NCBI RefSeq assembly: GCF_902859915.1
Contig: NZ_CADIKK010000005.1
Location: 186,001-250,000 of the forward strand
Origin: Paraburkholderia ultramafica
Lineage (GTDB): Bacteria > Pseudomonadota > Gammaproteobacteria > Burkholderiales > Burkholderiaceae
Direction: 5' to 3'
Length of the DNA stretch: 64,000 nucleotides
In this document: positions 7,964-17,048 of the stretch, piece after piece
Layout: every line of letters starts with the position of its first letter
Numbering within the stretch: position 1 is the stretch's first letter
The notes under the pieces: model-generated
Seen by the model: only the letters and a program-made list of their open reading frames with translations
Database searches by the model: none
Told to the model about the DNA's origin: nothing
Position numbers and translations under genes: made by a program

Positions 7964-10732
7964 TCATTGCGCTCCGTCCAGACGTTTTTTCATGGCGGCC
8001 GTGATGCGCTGACGTGTCTTCGCATAGTCCGCCCACGGATCGCTTTTGAGGCCGGCGAGGCGCTCGTGCAGGCTCTCGATGGTCCACTGATCGCCGCTCG
8101 TGGTGACCGCGACTTCGTCCCATGAGAGCGGCACCGACACGCCCAAGCCCGGCCGCGCACGCGCCGAGAATGCGGCCACCGTGCTCGAGCCGCGGTTGTT
8201 GCGCAGGTAATCGACAAAAATTTTCTGCTTGCGATTCTGCGTGCCCATCTTCGCGCTGAAGTATTTGGGCAGCGTCGTCGCCATGTGCTGCGCGACGGCT
8301 TGCGAAAAGTCCTTCACCTCGTCCCAGCCGGCCTGCTTCGCGAGCGGCACGACGACATGCAGGCCCTTGCCGCCGCTGGTTTTGCAGAACGACTCGAGGC
8401 CGAGTTCTTCAAGCAGCGAACGCGTGAGTTGCGCGGCTTCGATCATGCGCTCCCAGCCGAGCGACGCGTCGGGATCGAGATCGAACACCATGCGATCGGG
8501 CTTTTCGATATTCGACGCGACGGCATTCCACGTGTGAAATTCGACCGTGCCCATTTGCGCGGCGCCGACCAGCGCGCCGAGTGTTTCGACGGTAATCAGC
8601 GGCGGGTGGCCGGCGTCGAGGCCGGCATGCCGTGTGACGTTTGGAATCGACAGTTTCTGGCTGTGCCTCTGGAAGAACAGCTCGCCGCCGATGTCCTCGG
8701 GCGCGCGCACCAGCGATACCGGCCGGTCTCGCAGATGCGGCAGCATCCAGTCGGCGACTGATTCGTAGTACTGCACGAGATCGATCTTGCGCGTGCCGGT
8801 GCTTTTGTCGATTACGCGGTCGGGGTGGGAGATGCGTACGCTTGCGACTTCGGTGGACGTGGGTGATTTTGTTGTTGTGGGAGATTTTTTCTTTTTCACT
8901 GCCCCGGATGCAGGCGCGGCACTCGCGGGAGTTTTCGACGCCGCGCGTTTCTTCGGCGCGGCATCGGGCCCGGTATCGGTTTGCTGTTGCACGTCGGCTC
9001 CTTGACGGGATGTTTCCTTGACGATCTGAAGCGCCGGCTTGTCGTCGCGCAGACCCACGAACGACGCCTGGCGCACGATGCCATCGCTGGTCCATTCGGC
9101 GAAATTGCATTCGGCGACGAGCACCGGTTCGACCCAATGCACCGGCGTGCGACTACGCTCTCGCGGCGCGCTGGCAAACGGCATGCGTTGGGTCTCGTGC
9201 GCGTCGAGCGCCTGCTTGACCGAGCGCAGCAACGCGGCGTCGAAGCCGGTGCCGACCCGTCCCGCGTATTGCAACCGGCCTTCGCCATCGTAGACGCCGA
9301 GCAGCAGCGCGCCGAACGCCGCGCGAGTGCCGGCCGGCTCCGAATAGCCGCCGATCACGAACTCCTGGCGTCGCCGGCACTTCAGTTTGATCCACGCGGA
9401 CGAGCGCCCCGACAGGTAACCGCTATCGCGCCGCTTGCCGATGATGCCTTCGAGTCCCATGTCGCATGCGCTCTTGAGCAGTTCGTCGGCGCTGAACTCG
9501 AAGTCGTTCGAGAAGCGCAGCACGCTGTCGTCAACCTCCTCCAGCAGCGCGCGCAGAATCGCGCGGCGCTGTTCGAGCGGCACGCCGCGCAAGTCGTAGC
9601 CATTCAGAAACGGCAGATCGAACAGGTAGATGACGATGTCCTGCGGGCGATTCGAGTCGAACGCGTTTTGCAGCGCCTGAAAACCCGGCACGCCGTGTTC
9701 GTCCAGCACGACCGCTTCGCCGTCAAGCCATGCGCTTTCGAGGCCGAGCTGTTCGAGGGTGTCGACCTGCTTGCTGAACTTCACAGTCCAGTCGTTGCCG
9801 GCGCGCGTGAACACTTTGACGGCGCCGCGTTTGGCAGACCGATCGATGCGGGCCAGCACGCGGTAGCCGTCGAACTTGATTTCGTACGACCAGTCGCCGC
9901 CGGGTGGCGGGGCGTCGACGAGCGTCGCCAGTTGGGGCTTGAAGGTGACGGGCAGACGGGCTTTGACGGTCCCTTCGATTGAGGGCGACGCGGCGAGTTC
10001 GCGCAGCGACCGCGTGGTGCGAGTGGAGACGACGTCGGGCCGCTTCGGGTCGGTGCGGCTGGATGACGCGGACTTCGTGGTGCTCCTGGCCGCGGCTTTT
10101 ACAGTGGACGTGGACGTGTGTGACGCTGCCGCCGCCCCACCACCGCCAAGCACGCTCCCCGGCCGCATCTTTAGAACGTCAAACTCGCTCTCATTGCGCG
10201 CCTCGGCGTCGCGCTCCTTGATCAGCAGCCACTGTTCCTTGTCGCCGCTGCCGCGCATACGACTACGCACCAGTGTCCAGGCGCCGTGCAGCTTCTCACC
10301 GTGAAGTCTGAACTTGAGCTTGCCGGCTGCATAGGAACGCGCCGCCTCGGCTGCGCCCCCGACCGGTTCCCACGTGCCACGATCCCAGACGATCACACTG
10401 CCCGCCCCATAATTGCCGGGAGGAATTTCCCCTTCGAACGAACCATATTCGACCGGGTGATCTTCGACATGCACCGCCAGCCGCTTCACCGACGGATCGA
10501 GACTCGGCCCCTTCGGCACGGCCCACGACAACAGCGTGCCGTTCAATTCGAGCCGGAAGTCGTAGTGCAGACGCCGCGCGTCATGCTCCTGAATCACATA
10601 CGAGAGCGCTTCGTCCGATGCACGCATCGCCGTTGTCCGGCCAGCTCGCTTGCGAATCGCGACCGCGCCGGAAGGCTCCGGGGTTTCGTCGAAGCGACGC
10701 TTGCGATGGTACGGGTCGAGTCGGTCGTTCAT
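7964..10732 (-). CDS. ligD: ATP-dependent DNA ligase LigD (PE-ligase-polymerase)
   Basis: The 922-residue repair enzyme of bacterial non-homologous end joining. Domain order is phosphoesterase, ligase, polymerase, as in Pseudomonas. The phosphoesterase spans about residues 40-190 (EHDARRLHYDFRLE at 49-62, HVEDHPVEYGSFEGEIP near 88-104). A Ser/Thr/Ala linker follows. The ligase has the adenylated lysine in YEIKFDGYR at residue 286 and motif IIGKRRDSGY near 430-439. A Lys/Pro/Ala linker (about 575-630) leads to the primase-like polymerase, whose metal-binding DLDP is at 751-754 and SGGKGLHV at 786-793. All key residues are present. ku ends 60 bases upstream on the same strand, so the two are probably co-transcribed. 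Confidence 0.96.
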   Translation of the reverse strand: MNDRLDPYHRKRRFDETPEPSGAVAIRKRAGRTTAMRASDEALSYVIQEHDARRLHYDFRLELNGTLLSWAVPKGPSLDPSVKRLAVHVEDHPVEYGSFEGEIPPGNYGAGSVIVWDRGTWEPVGGAAEAARSYAAGKLKFRLHGEKLHGAWTLVRSRMRGSGDKEQWLLIKERDAEARNESEFDVLKMRPGSVLGGGGAAAASHTSTSTVKAAARSTTKSASSSRTDPKRPDVVSTRTTRSLRELAASPSIEGTVKARLPVTFKPQLATLVDAPPPGGDWSYEIKFDGYRVLARIDRSAKRGAVKVFTRAGNDWTVKFSKQVDTLEQLGLESAWLDGEAVVLDEHGVPGFQALQNAFDSNRPQDIVIYLFDLPFLNGYDLRGVPLEQRRAILRALLEEVDDSVLRFSNDFEFSADELLKSACDMGLEGIIGKRRDSGYLSGRSSAWIKLKCRRRQEFVIGGYSEPAGTRAAFGALLLGVYDGEGRLQYAGRVGTGFDAALLRSVKQALDAHETQRMPFASAPRERSRTPVHWVEPVLVAECNFAEWTSDGIVRQASFVGLRDDKPALQIVKETSRQGADVQQQTDTGPDAAPKKRAASKTPASAAPASGAVKKKKSPTTTKSPTSTEVASVRISHPDRVIDKSTGTRKIDLVQYYESVADWMLPHLRDRPVSLVRAPEDIGGELFFQRHSQKLSIPNVTRHAGLDAGHPPLITVETLGALVGAAQMGTVEFHTWNAVASNIEKPDRMVFDLDPDASLGWERMIEAAQLTRSLLEELGLESFCKTSGGKGLHVVVPLAKQAGWDEVKDFSQAVAQHMATTLPKYFSAKMGTQNRKQKIFVDYLRNNRGSSTVAAFSARARPGLGVSVPLSWDEVAVTTSGDQWTIESLHERLAGLKSDPWADYAKTRQRITAAMKKRLDGAQ

Positions 10733-10792
10733 GGCGTTGACATCGTCGCGAGTGGGTGTGCTGTAGCGCGGCGCTAACGATCACCCCTGCAT

Positions 10793-11824
10793 TCAGGCAG
10801 CCGCGCGCCGCTTGCGGGCCGCCGGCGCCGCTGCGGCCTTACCTGTCGTTGTCGTCGTGCGGCCGCCTGCATCGCCGCCTGCGCCGCGACTGCGAGACGT
10901 GCTCGCCGCACGCGTCGCACGAGGCTTCTTGCGGGCCGGCGCCGAAGGCTCATGCTCGGCTTCGGCGCCGCCGTCTTCGTCGTCATCGTCCGCCGCACGC
11001 TTGCGCGCGCCAGCCGCCGGCTTACCCTTGCCACGCCCCAGGCTGCGTTTGAGCAGATCGGACAAATCGAGAATATCGGCCGATTGACGCGACTCCCGCG
11101 GAGCTTCGACCTCTGTGATCTCCTCAGTCTTCCCCGCCCGAATCTTCCGATCGACCAGCGCCATGATGTCGTCGCGAAACGTGTCGTGATACTGCGACGG
11201 ATCCCACGCATCGCTCATGTCGTCGATCAGCTTTTTCGCCATGTCGAGTTCCCGCGCCGACACGCCGGCGGCCTTCATCCCTTCGGGCGGCAGCTTGAAT
11301 TCGTCGAAGCCGCGCACTTCGGCGGCCCAGCGCAGCGTGTTCAGCGCCAGTACCGGGCCGACCGGAATCAGCGCCGCCAGATGCTGCTTGTTGTGCAGCA
11401 CGACACTCGCGACGCCGACCTTGCCCGACGCCTTCATCGCTTCGCGCAACAACGCATACACCTTTTCGCCCTTGCGGTCGGGCGTCAGGAAGTACGGCGT
11501 GTCAAGATAGAGAAACGAGATGGCAGGAGCGTCGACGAACGCCAGGATATCGACCGTTTGCGTCGACTCGGGATTCGCCGCGCGGATCTCGTCGTCCGAC
11601 AGCACGACGTACTTGTCCTTTTCATACTCGAACCCGCGCACGATGTTCTCGCGGCTCACATCCTTGCCGGTGCGCTTGTTGATCTGCTTGTAGCCGACCG
11701 GATCGATCGTGCGCTTGTCGAGCAGATTGAAGCCGACTTTCTCCGACTGCGTCGCCGGATACAGCTGCACCGGCACGTGGACGAGCCCGAAACTGATTGC
11801 GCCTTTCCAGATCATGTGTGCCAT
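10793..11824 (-). CDS. ku: Ku protein for non-homologous end joining
   Basis: A 343-residue homodimeric Ku. It binds broken DNA ends and recruits LigD. The N-terminal MIWKGAISFGLVHVPV is diagnostic of bacterial Ku, followed by the beta-barrel core up to about residue 255. The C-terminus (about 256-343) is a Lys/Arg/Ala-rich tail (KKPRATRAASTSRSR and similar), a known DNA-binding extension in bacterial Ku. The start at 11824 fits the family N-terminus and has GGGAG about 8 bases upstream; the frame is also open to 11974. It is followed directly by ligD. Confidence 0.96.
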   Translation of the reverse strand: MAHMIWKGAISFGLVHVPVQLYPATQSEKVGFNLLDKRTIDPVGYKQINKRTGKDVSRENIVRGFEYEKDKYVVLSDDEIRAANPESTQTVDILAFVDAPAISFLYLDTPYFLTPDRKGEKVYALLREAMKASGKVGVASVVLHNKQHLAALIPVGPVLALNTLRWAAEVRGFDEFKLPPEGMKAAGVSARELDMAKKLIDDMSDAWDPSQYHDTFRDDIMALVDRKIRAGKTEEITEVEAPRESRQSADILDLSDLLKRSLGRGKGKPAAGARKRAADDDDEDGGAEAEHEPSAPARKKPRATRAASTSRSRGAGGDAGGRTTTTTGKAAAAPAARKRRAAA

Positions 11825-11973
11825 CGTGCGCTCCCGTGGGCCTAAGACCTGATATGAAGCAGCAAGCGTGCCACGGTTTTTCAGCCCGAGCCGGCGCGTG
11901 GCGTGCTGCGGGCGGCCTTCGGCACAGGCTGTAAGTCTTGCCGTCAGACCGGCAAAAGATACGGCGTGCGGCA

Positions 11974-13239
11974 CTATGCCGGCCCGGCTTCGGGCGCAGG
12001 TTCGAGCTCGACCGGCACCGCCGCGAAGCCGCGAAAACGCACGCGTCCGCCGCGCGTCGGCTCACCATCCAGGCGATACGCCGGAAAGCGCTGCACGAAA
12101 CGTCCGATGGCGATGCGCGCCTCGAGTCGCGCGAGCGACAACCCGGCGCACTGGTGGATGCCGAAGCCGAACGCGAGATGCCGGTTCGGATCGCGGCGGA
12201 TGTCGAAGCGGTCCGGTTCCGGGAACTGCTCCGGGTCGCGGTTGGCCGCGCCGATGCACAACGTGACCGGCGTACCGCGAGCAACCGCGACGCCGCCGAT
12301 CTCGGTGTCGACAGTCGTCATCCGGTTGCCGAGCTGGTTCGAACTTTCGTAGCGCAAACACTCCTCGACCGCCGACTCGATCAGCGACGGCTCGCGCAAC
12401 AACGCGGCGCGCTGCTCGGGCCAGTCGGTCAGCGTGACGAGCCCATTGCCGATCAGGTTGGTGGTCGTCTCGTGGCCGGCATTCAGAATGAAAATGCAGT
12501 TTTGCAGCAGCTCCGCTTCCGACAATTGCTCGCCGCCCTTTTCGTCCCCTTCGCCCTGGATCAGCCGCGTCAGCACGTCGTGCTGCGGGTCGCCCGGCTC
12601 GCGCCGGCGTCGCGCGACCAGATCGCGCAGATAGTCGACGAATTCGCTCACCGCGCGATTGCCCCGTTCGAGTTGCGCTTCGGTGAGCGACGGCTCGAGC
12701 GCGCCGAGTATCGCGAGCGACCAGTCGCGCAGCGGCTCGCGCTCGGCGTGCGGCACGTCCAGCAGATTGCCGATGATCTCGACCGGAATCGCCGACGCGA
12801 ACTCGCCGATCAGATCGATGCGGCCACGCTCGGCCGCCGCATCGAGCAAGCCGTCGACGAGGCGGACCAGACCCGGCTCCATCGCCACGATCGCGCGCGC
12901 GGTGAGCGCGCCAGCGATCAGTTTGCGCACCCGCGTGTGGCGCGGTGGATCGTTGAAGACCAGACTGGTCGTGTGATGAGCGTAGAGCGGCGAGTCGCCG
13001 TATTTCGGCCTGAATTCGACGGTCTTGTCGGAGCTGAAGGCTTTCGGGTCGCGGTAGACCGCCTGCACGTCGCGGAAGCGGGTCAGAAACAGTGAACCGT
13101 CCGGCATGCGCTTGATCGGCTCGTGGGTGCGCAGCGCGTGGTAGACCGGATAGGGATCGGCGTAGAACGCGAGGCTCAGGTGGCGCAGATCGAAGTCGCG
13201 TGCAAGGGAGGATACGTCGCTGGCGGTCGCCGGGGTCAT
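11974..13239 (-). CDS. Cytochrome P450
   Basis: A 421-residue soluble class I-type bacterial P450. The oxygen-binding I-helix motif AGHETT is at residues 254-259, the K-helix ECLR at 293-296, and the haem loop FGFGIHQCAG has the thiolate cysteine at 364. Length and motif spacing are standard for this family. The ATG at 13239 has GGAG 8 bases upstream. No ferredoxin or ferredoxin reductase lies nearby, so its redox partners must be encoded elsewhere. The substrate cannot be told from sequence. It is divergent from serB. Confidence 0.93.
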   Translation of the reverse strand: MTPATASDVSSLARDFDLRHLSLAFYADPYPVYHALRTHEPIKRMPDGSLFLTRFRDVQAVYRDPKAFSSDKTVEFRPKYGDSPLYAHHTTSLVFNDPPRHTRVRKLIAGALTARAIVAMEPGLVRLVDGLLDAAAERGRIDLIGEFASAIPVEIIGNLLDVPHAEREPLRDWSLAILGALEPSLTEAQLERGNRAVSEFVDYLRDLVARRRREPGDPQHDVLTRLIQGEGDEKGGEQLSEAELLQNCIFILNAGHETTTNLIGNGLVTLTDWPEQRAALLREPSLIESAVEECLRYESSNQLGNRMTTVDTEIGGVAVARGTPVTLCIGAANRDPEQFPEPDRFDIRRDPNRHLAFGFGIHQCAGLSLARLEARIAIGRFVQRFPAYRLDGEPTRGGRVRFRGFAAVPVELEPAPEAGPA

Positions 13240-13513
13240 GCGTTGTCTCCGTAGGGGTGCGCCTTGTTGCTTGTGCCAGTGCGTTTCCTGTGCTGTGCGT
13301 CGTGCGCGTTGGGGGCGTGACGATCAGAAGGTGCAATGGTTGCGGGGCGTCGTTGGAAGCGACAGTATGAACCGGGCTTTGAAGGATTGCACAGCGCTAT
13401 GCAAAGCGGAACGCACGGCGGCCGCTTGCGGCGGCGCATCTCGTAGAACCGATACAATAGCGGAATTTTCCGCGCGCGCCGCGCGCCCTCTTTCCAGCGT
13501 CACTGCGTCGTCC

Positions 13514-14353
13514 ATGAACCTCGTCATTCAAAGCCCCGCGCCCCTTTCCCCCGACCACCACAAAACGCTCGTTGCGCTCGCACGCGGTTCGCAAGCGACC
13601 ATCATCGACGCGAACGCGCTGCGCATCGCCGACGCAAGCGCCGCACAGCGCGCCGACGTCGAAGTCTATTGCGGCACTCATCAGTTGGACTACGCGTTCG
13701 TCGAAGCTGGCCGCGAGCTGCGCGACTTCGGATTGGTCGCAATGGACATGGATTCGACGCTGATCACGATCGAATGTATCGACGAGATCGCCGACTTCTG
13801 CGGACTGAAAGCGGAAGTGGCCGCGATCACCGAGGCCTCGATGCGCGGCGAGATCAAGGACTTCAACGAAAGTCTGACGCGCCGCGTGGCGCTGCTCAAG
13901 GGTCTCGACGCAAGCGCGCTCGAACGCGTTTACGAGGAGCGGCTGCAACTGTCGCCGGGCGCGGAGCGGATGCTGGCCGGCGCGAAACAGGCAGGATTGA
14001 AAACGCTGCTGGTGTCGGGCGGATTCACGTTCTTTACCGAAAAGCTGAAGGCTCGCCTGGGTCTCGATTTCACGCGCGCGAACACGCTCGAAATCGTGGA
14101 CGGCAAGCTGACCGGCAACGTGATCGGCGAGATCGTCAACGCTGACGTGAAAGCGCGCACGCTGCGCGAAACATGCGCCACACTCGGCATCGAACCCGCT
14201 CGCGCGATTGCGATGGGCGACGGTTCGAACGATCTGAAAATGATGGCCGCAGCGGGACTATCCGTTGCATTTCGCGCGAAGCCGGTGGTGCGCGAAGCGG
14301 CCAGCGTGGCGTTCAACCATGTTGGACTGGACGGGTTGCTGCGGTTGTTCTGA
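13514..14353 (+). CDS. serB: Phosphoserine phosphatase
   Basis: A 279-residue HAD-family enzyme that removes phosphate from O-phospho-L-serine, the last step of serine synthesis. The catalytic motif DMDST is at residues 78-82 (nucleophile Asp78, acid/base Asp80). Motif II is LLVSGGFT, and motif III is GDGSNDLKM. The first 70 residues form a short N-terminal domain. The start at 13514 opens the conserved MNLVIQSPAP; the frame is open to 13238 but that part has no family character. A TACAAT hexamer at 13453-13458 could be its -10. Confidence 0.94.
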   Translation: MNLVIQSPAPLSPDHHKTLVALARGSQATIIDANALRIADASAAQRADVEVYCGTHQLDYAFVEAGRELRDFGLVAMDMDSTLITIECIDEIADFCGLKAEVAAITEASMRGEIKDFNESLTRRVALLKGLDASALERVYEERLQLSPGAERMLAGAKQAGLKTLLVSGGFTFFTEKLKARLGLDFTRANTLEIVDGKLTGNVIGEIVNADVKARTLRETCATLGIEPARAIAMGDGSNDLKMMAAAGLSVAFRAKPVVREAASVAFNHVGLDGLLRLF

Positions 14354-14397
14354 TGCCGGGGTGGTGCCTGGTGGTCCCTGGATGATGCCTGTTCGAT

Positions 14398-14428
14398 GCG
14401 CTGGCCAGCCCGGTGGCTGGCTCAGCGC
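14398..14428 (+). terminator. Hairpin downstream of serB
   Basis: GCGCTG..CAGCC and GGCTG...CAGCGC can pair around a CGGT loop, 45 bases after the serB stop. The stem is interrupted and there is no T-tract, so it is only a candidate terminator. Confidence 0.35.
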
Positions 14429-14501
14429 TGACCGGCGCGTTATCTTTTCAGAACGTCCGCCCGTAATGGACATTGACCGAGCCCGACATCACGAGGATGG
14501 A

Positions 14502-14771
14502 TCAGACGAACCCCACCAGACAGAGTCCCACCATGCGGAACACCAGAGTCGGCATCTCACGACTCCCTCGCTCGAACGCCGCCGCCACCTCATAAACTGC
14601 GGACGCACACAGTCCGATCGCACACCAGAACAGTTGGCCGTCTTTCACCGATGCGGCGATCAACGCCTTCGCGACACGCCAGCCGTGCGCGGGTGCGACA
14701 AGCGCCAGCGTGAAGATCGGGCCGACAATCGGCACGCCAAAATTCAGCAACATCCAGAAGAAAAGATTCAT
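14502..14771 (-). CDS. Small membrane protein of unknown function
   Basis: An 89-residue protein with three likely membrane helices: NFGVPIVGPIFTLALVAP (about 10-27), LFWCAIGLCASAVYEVAAAF (about 47-66) and LVFRMVGLCLVGFV at the very C-terminus. The ATG at 14771 has GGTGAGAG 3-10 bases upstream. I do not recognise a family. It stands alone between serB and metC; coding potential is suggested by the hydrophobic pattern but not proven. Confidence 0.5.
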   Translation of the reverse strand: MNLFFWMLLNFGVPIVGPIFTLALVAPAHGWRVAKALIAASVKDGQLFWCAIGLCASAVYEVAAAFERGSREMPTLVFRMVGLCLVGFV

Positions 14772-14886
14772 CGACTCTCACCATCGTGCGGCAACCGTTA
14801 GTCAGGATGCGCACCATCGTAGCGTCGAGATCCAGTTCCGGCCATTCAGCCGAATGGTTAGGCTTACTGGCTATCTTGACAAGAAA

Positions 14887-14917
14887 AAGCCCACCGGGAA
14901 CACGTCCCGATGGGCTT
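14887..14917 (-). terminator. Rho-independent terminator of metC
   Basis: AAGCCCACCGGGA and TCCCGATGGGCTT pair with one mismatch around a 5-base loop. On the minus strand the stem is followed by a T-rich tract (the A-run at 14881-14888), 33 bases after the metC stop. Confidence 0.85.
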
Positions 14918-14949
14918 ACTCATCGCTGAAGCGAATAAGGTTCAGGCGT

Positions 14950-16134
14950 TCAGGCCAGCGCCGCCAGACACTGCTCGATATCCGCCCGCAAATCCGCCTC
15001 TTCTTCGAGGCCGATATAGAACCGCACCAGCGTCCCGCGATGCGGCCACTGCCCGGCGGTGCGCATCGACGCGACGTCGTACGGCATCACGAGGCTGTGC
15101 GCGCCGCCCCAACTCCAGCCGATCGAGAAGAGTTCGAGCGACTCGCAGAACGTATCGATTTGCGCCGCGCTGTAGCGGCCATCGAACACGACCGAAAACA
15201 GCCCGCCCGCCCCCGTGAAGTCGCGCTTGAAAATCTCATGGCCCGGGCAGTCGGCAATCGCCGGGTGCAACACCGCGGCGATTTCCGGACGGCTCTTCAG
15301 CCACTTTGCCAGACCGAGCGCCGCGCGGTCGTGCTGGGCGAAGCGCAACTGCATCGACGGCAGGCTGCGCAGGATCAGCGAGCAGTCGTCCGACGAGACG
15401 CCGATCCCCATGCGCATGCGCGCTGCCTTCAGCTTCAGATGCAGTTCGCGGTCGACGGTGATGGTCGCGCCCATCAGCACGTCGCCGCCGCCCGACTGAT
15501 ACTTGGTCAGCGCCTGCACCGAGATGTCGACGCCGTGGTCGAACGGCCGGAACGCGAGCCCCGCGGACCACGTGTTGTCGATCGCCGTGATGACGTTGCG
15601 CGCGCGCGCCGCCGCGGTGATCGCGGGCACGTCGGCCACTTCCATCGTCACCGAGCCGGGCGCTTCGAGCCAGATCAGGCGCGTGTTCGGCTGGATCAGA
15701 TCGGCAATGCCCGCGCCGATCATCGGATCGTAGTAGCGCACCGTGACGCCGAAATCGCGCGCCAGCCAGTCGCCATGATCGCGATTCGGCGAGTAGACGT
15801 TATCGGGAATCAGCACGTCGTCGCCTGCCTTGACGAGACCGAAGTACACGTTCGAAATCGACGACAGCCCCGACGGCTGCAACAACGCGTGCTTGCCGCC
15901 CTCGATGGCGGCGAGGCGCTGCGCCAACGCGAGCGAGGTCGGCGTCGCGTGCAGGCCGTAGCGCCATTGCGCGTCGTTTTTCCAGTCGAGCGCGCGCATC
16001 GTCGCGAGATCGGGGAACACGACCGTCGACGCCCGCGTGACCGGTATCGAGAACGACTCGAAGCCCGGCGTAAGTTGGTCCTTGGCGCGCACGGTGCGGG
16101 TTTGCAGACCGCGTTTGAGTTTGGATTGGGTCAT
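14950..16134 (-). CDS. metC: Cystathionine beta-lyase, PLP-dependent
   Basis: A 394-residue Cys/Met-metabolism PLP enzyme. It cleaves cystathionine to homocysteine for methionine synthesis. The PLP lysine is at residue 211 in QALTKYQSGGGDVLMG. Other family marks are QPSGLSSI (about 86-93), the Tyr-containing DNVYSPNRDH (111-120) and AIDNTWSAG (184-192). The sequence looks closest to MetC of proteobacteria rather than to cystathionine gamma-synthase. A strong terminator follows the gene. The start is the first ATG with the family's usual N-terminal length. Confidence 0.9.
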   Translation of the reverse strand: MTQSKLKRGLQTRTVRAKDQLTPGFESFSIPVTRASTVVFPDLATMRALDWKNDAQWRYGLHATPTSLALAQRLAAIEGGKHALLQPSGLSSISNVYFGLVKAGDDVLIPDNVYSPNRDHGDWLARDFGVTVRYYDPMIGAGIADLIQPNTRLIWLEAPGSVTMEVADVPAITAAARARNVITAIDNTWSAGLAFRPFDHGVDISVQALTKYQSGGGDVLMGATITVDRELHLKLKAARMRMGIGVSSDDCSLILRSLPSMQLRFAQHDRAALGLAKWLKSRPEIAAVLHPAIADCPGHEIFKRDFTGAGGLFSVVFDGRYSAAQIDTFCESLELFSIGWSWGGAHSLVMPYDVASMRTAGQWPHRGTLVRFYIGLEEEADLRADIEQCLAALA

Positions 16135-16260
16135 GGTGAAGTTTGGTGAATGCAGACAGGAAGACAGAAGCAGACGGAAGCGGCGCCCACGCGGTTTCAG
16201 CGCGTACGCCGCCTATGCAAGAGTAGACGAGCCGGCGGGATTTCGTCAGACGAACGGCCA

Positions 16261-16295
16261 GTGAAGCCGCTCGGCCTGCACGGCAGCGGCTTCAC
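16261..16295 (-). terminator. Hairpin at the 3' end of the secreted-protein gene
   Basis: An 11-bp perfect inverted repeat (GTGAAGCCGCT and its complement) flanks a 13-base loop and overlaps the stop codon of the minus-strand gene that ends at 16292. There is no T-tract. Confidence 0.45.
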
Positions 16296-16972
16296 TCGCC
16301 GGTTTGCAGGTTGCTGACGCCGCCCACGGGATGCCCGCCGGTGGCAGCCGCCGGGGCCGGCGCAGCGGCTGCCCCGCTTGCCGACGGTTGCGGCGCGGGC
16401 GCCGCTTTGGCCGCAGCATTGGCCGCAGCCGGCGCGCCAGGAGCCGGCACCGCCTGCCCCGCCGCGAGCGGCTTCAGATCGAACGGCTGCGGGCCGGAAT
16501 CGTCGACGTTCATCCGCTCGCCCGCGACCGAGCCGTCCGCCGCGAACTTGCCGACCCAGTTGCCGGTGATATGGGTGCCGTCGTTCGATTCCTCGACTTC
16601 GAGCGTATCGCCATCGCGATCACCCGCGATCAGGATCACTTCGCCGGTGTCAGTGTACTGGTACTCGCCGTGCACGCCGGACGGATCGTCGGTTTTCGCG
16701 CCGAGCCGCAGCACGATCTGACGCTTGCCCAGCATGCCGGCATAGCGCGGAAATCTGGCGAACTCGGGGCTCGGCTTGAGCGGCAACTGAATCGACGGGG
16801 GCGCCGCCAGCTCTTTGACCGCGGCGCTTTCCGCCGATGCCTGCGCGGGCAGCAACGCCGCCGCGCCGGCACACAACAACGCGGCAACGCTCATGATTGC
16901 CCAACCGCGCCGCGCCATCATGCCCTTCGGCGTATCCTGCACCGCGCCCTTCATCGCTTTCGATTCCCGCAT
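16292..16972 (-). CDS. Exported hypothetical protein with Ala/Pro-rich tail
   Basis: A 226-residue protein with a long signal region: a basic stretch, then a hydrophobic core (WAIMSVAALLCAGAAALL) and an ASA-E type cleavage site near residue 46. The mature middle part (about 60-150) is a compact domain with repeated acidic strands (HGEYQYTDTGEVILIAGDRD, then DGTHITGNWVGKF) that suggests a small beta-barrel. The last 70 residues are Ala/Pro/Gly low complexity. The start at 16972 has GGAAGGA 4-5 bases upstream; the frame also runs open to 17125 across a tandem repeat. I do not recognise a family. The gene lies just downstream of bktB on the same strand. Confidence 0.65.
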   Translation of the reverse strand: MRESKAMKGAVQDTPKGMMARRGWAIMSVAALLCAGAAALLPAQASAESAAVKELAAPPSIQLPLKPSPEFARFPRYAGMLGKRQIVLRLGAKTDDPSGVHGEYQYTDTGEVILIAGDRDGDTLEVEESNDGTHITGNWVGKFAADGSVAGERMNVDDSGPQPFDLKPLAAGQAVPAPGAPAAANAAAKAAPAPQPSASGAAAAPAPAAATGGHPVGGVSNLQTGE

Positions 16973-16990
16973 CCGTTCCTTCCTCGTTGC

Positions 16991-17023
16991 TTGATACCTG
17001 CCTGATACCTGCCTGATACCTGG
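16991..17023. repeat. Three tandem 11-bp copies upstream of exported protein
   Basis: Three adjacent copies of (T/C)TGATACCTG(C/G) lie between bktB and the exported-protein gene. They sit just before the ribosome site of the downstream gene and could mark slippage or a binding site. Confidence 0.7.
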
Positions 17024-17048
17024 ATTGCTACCGGCGCCCCCGCGCGCG

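Noticed and set aside
14710..16149. A 479-codon open frame on the plus strand
   Set aside because: Antisense to metC, with Arg/His/Asp-rich composition and no motifs.
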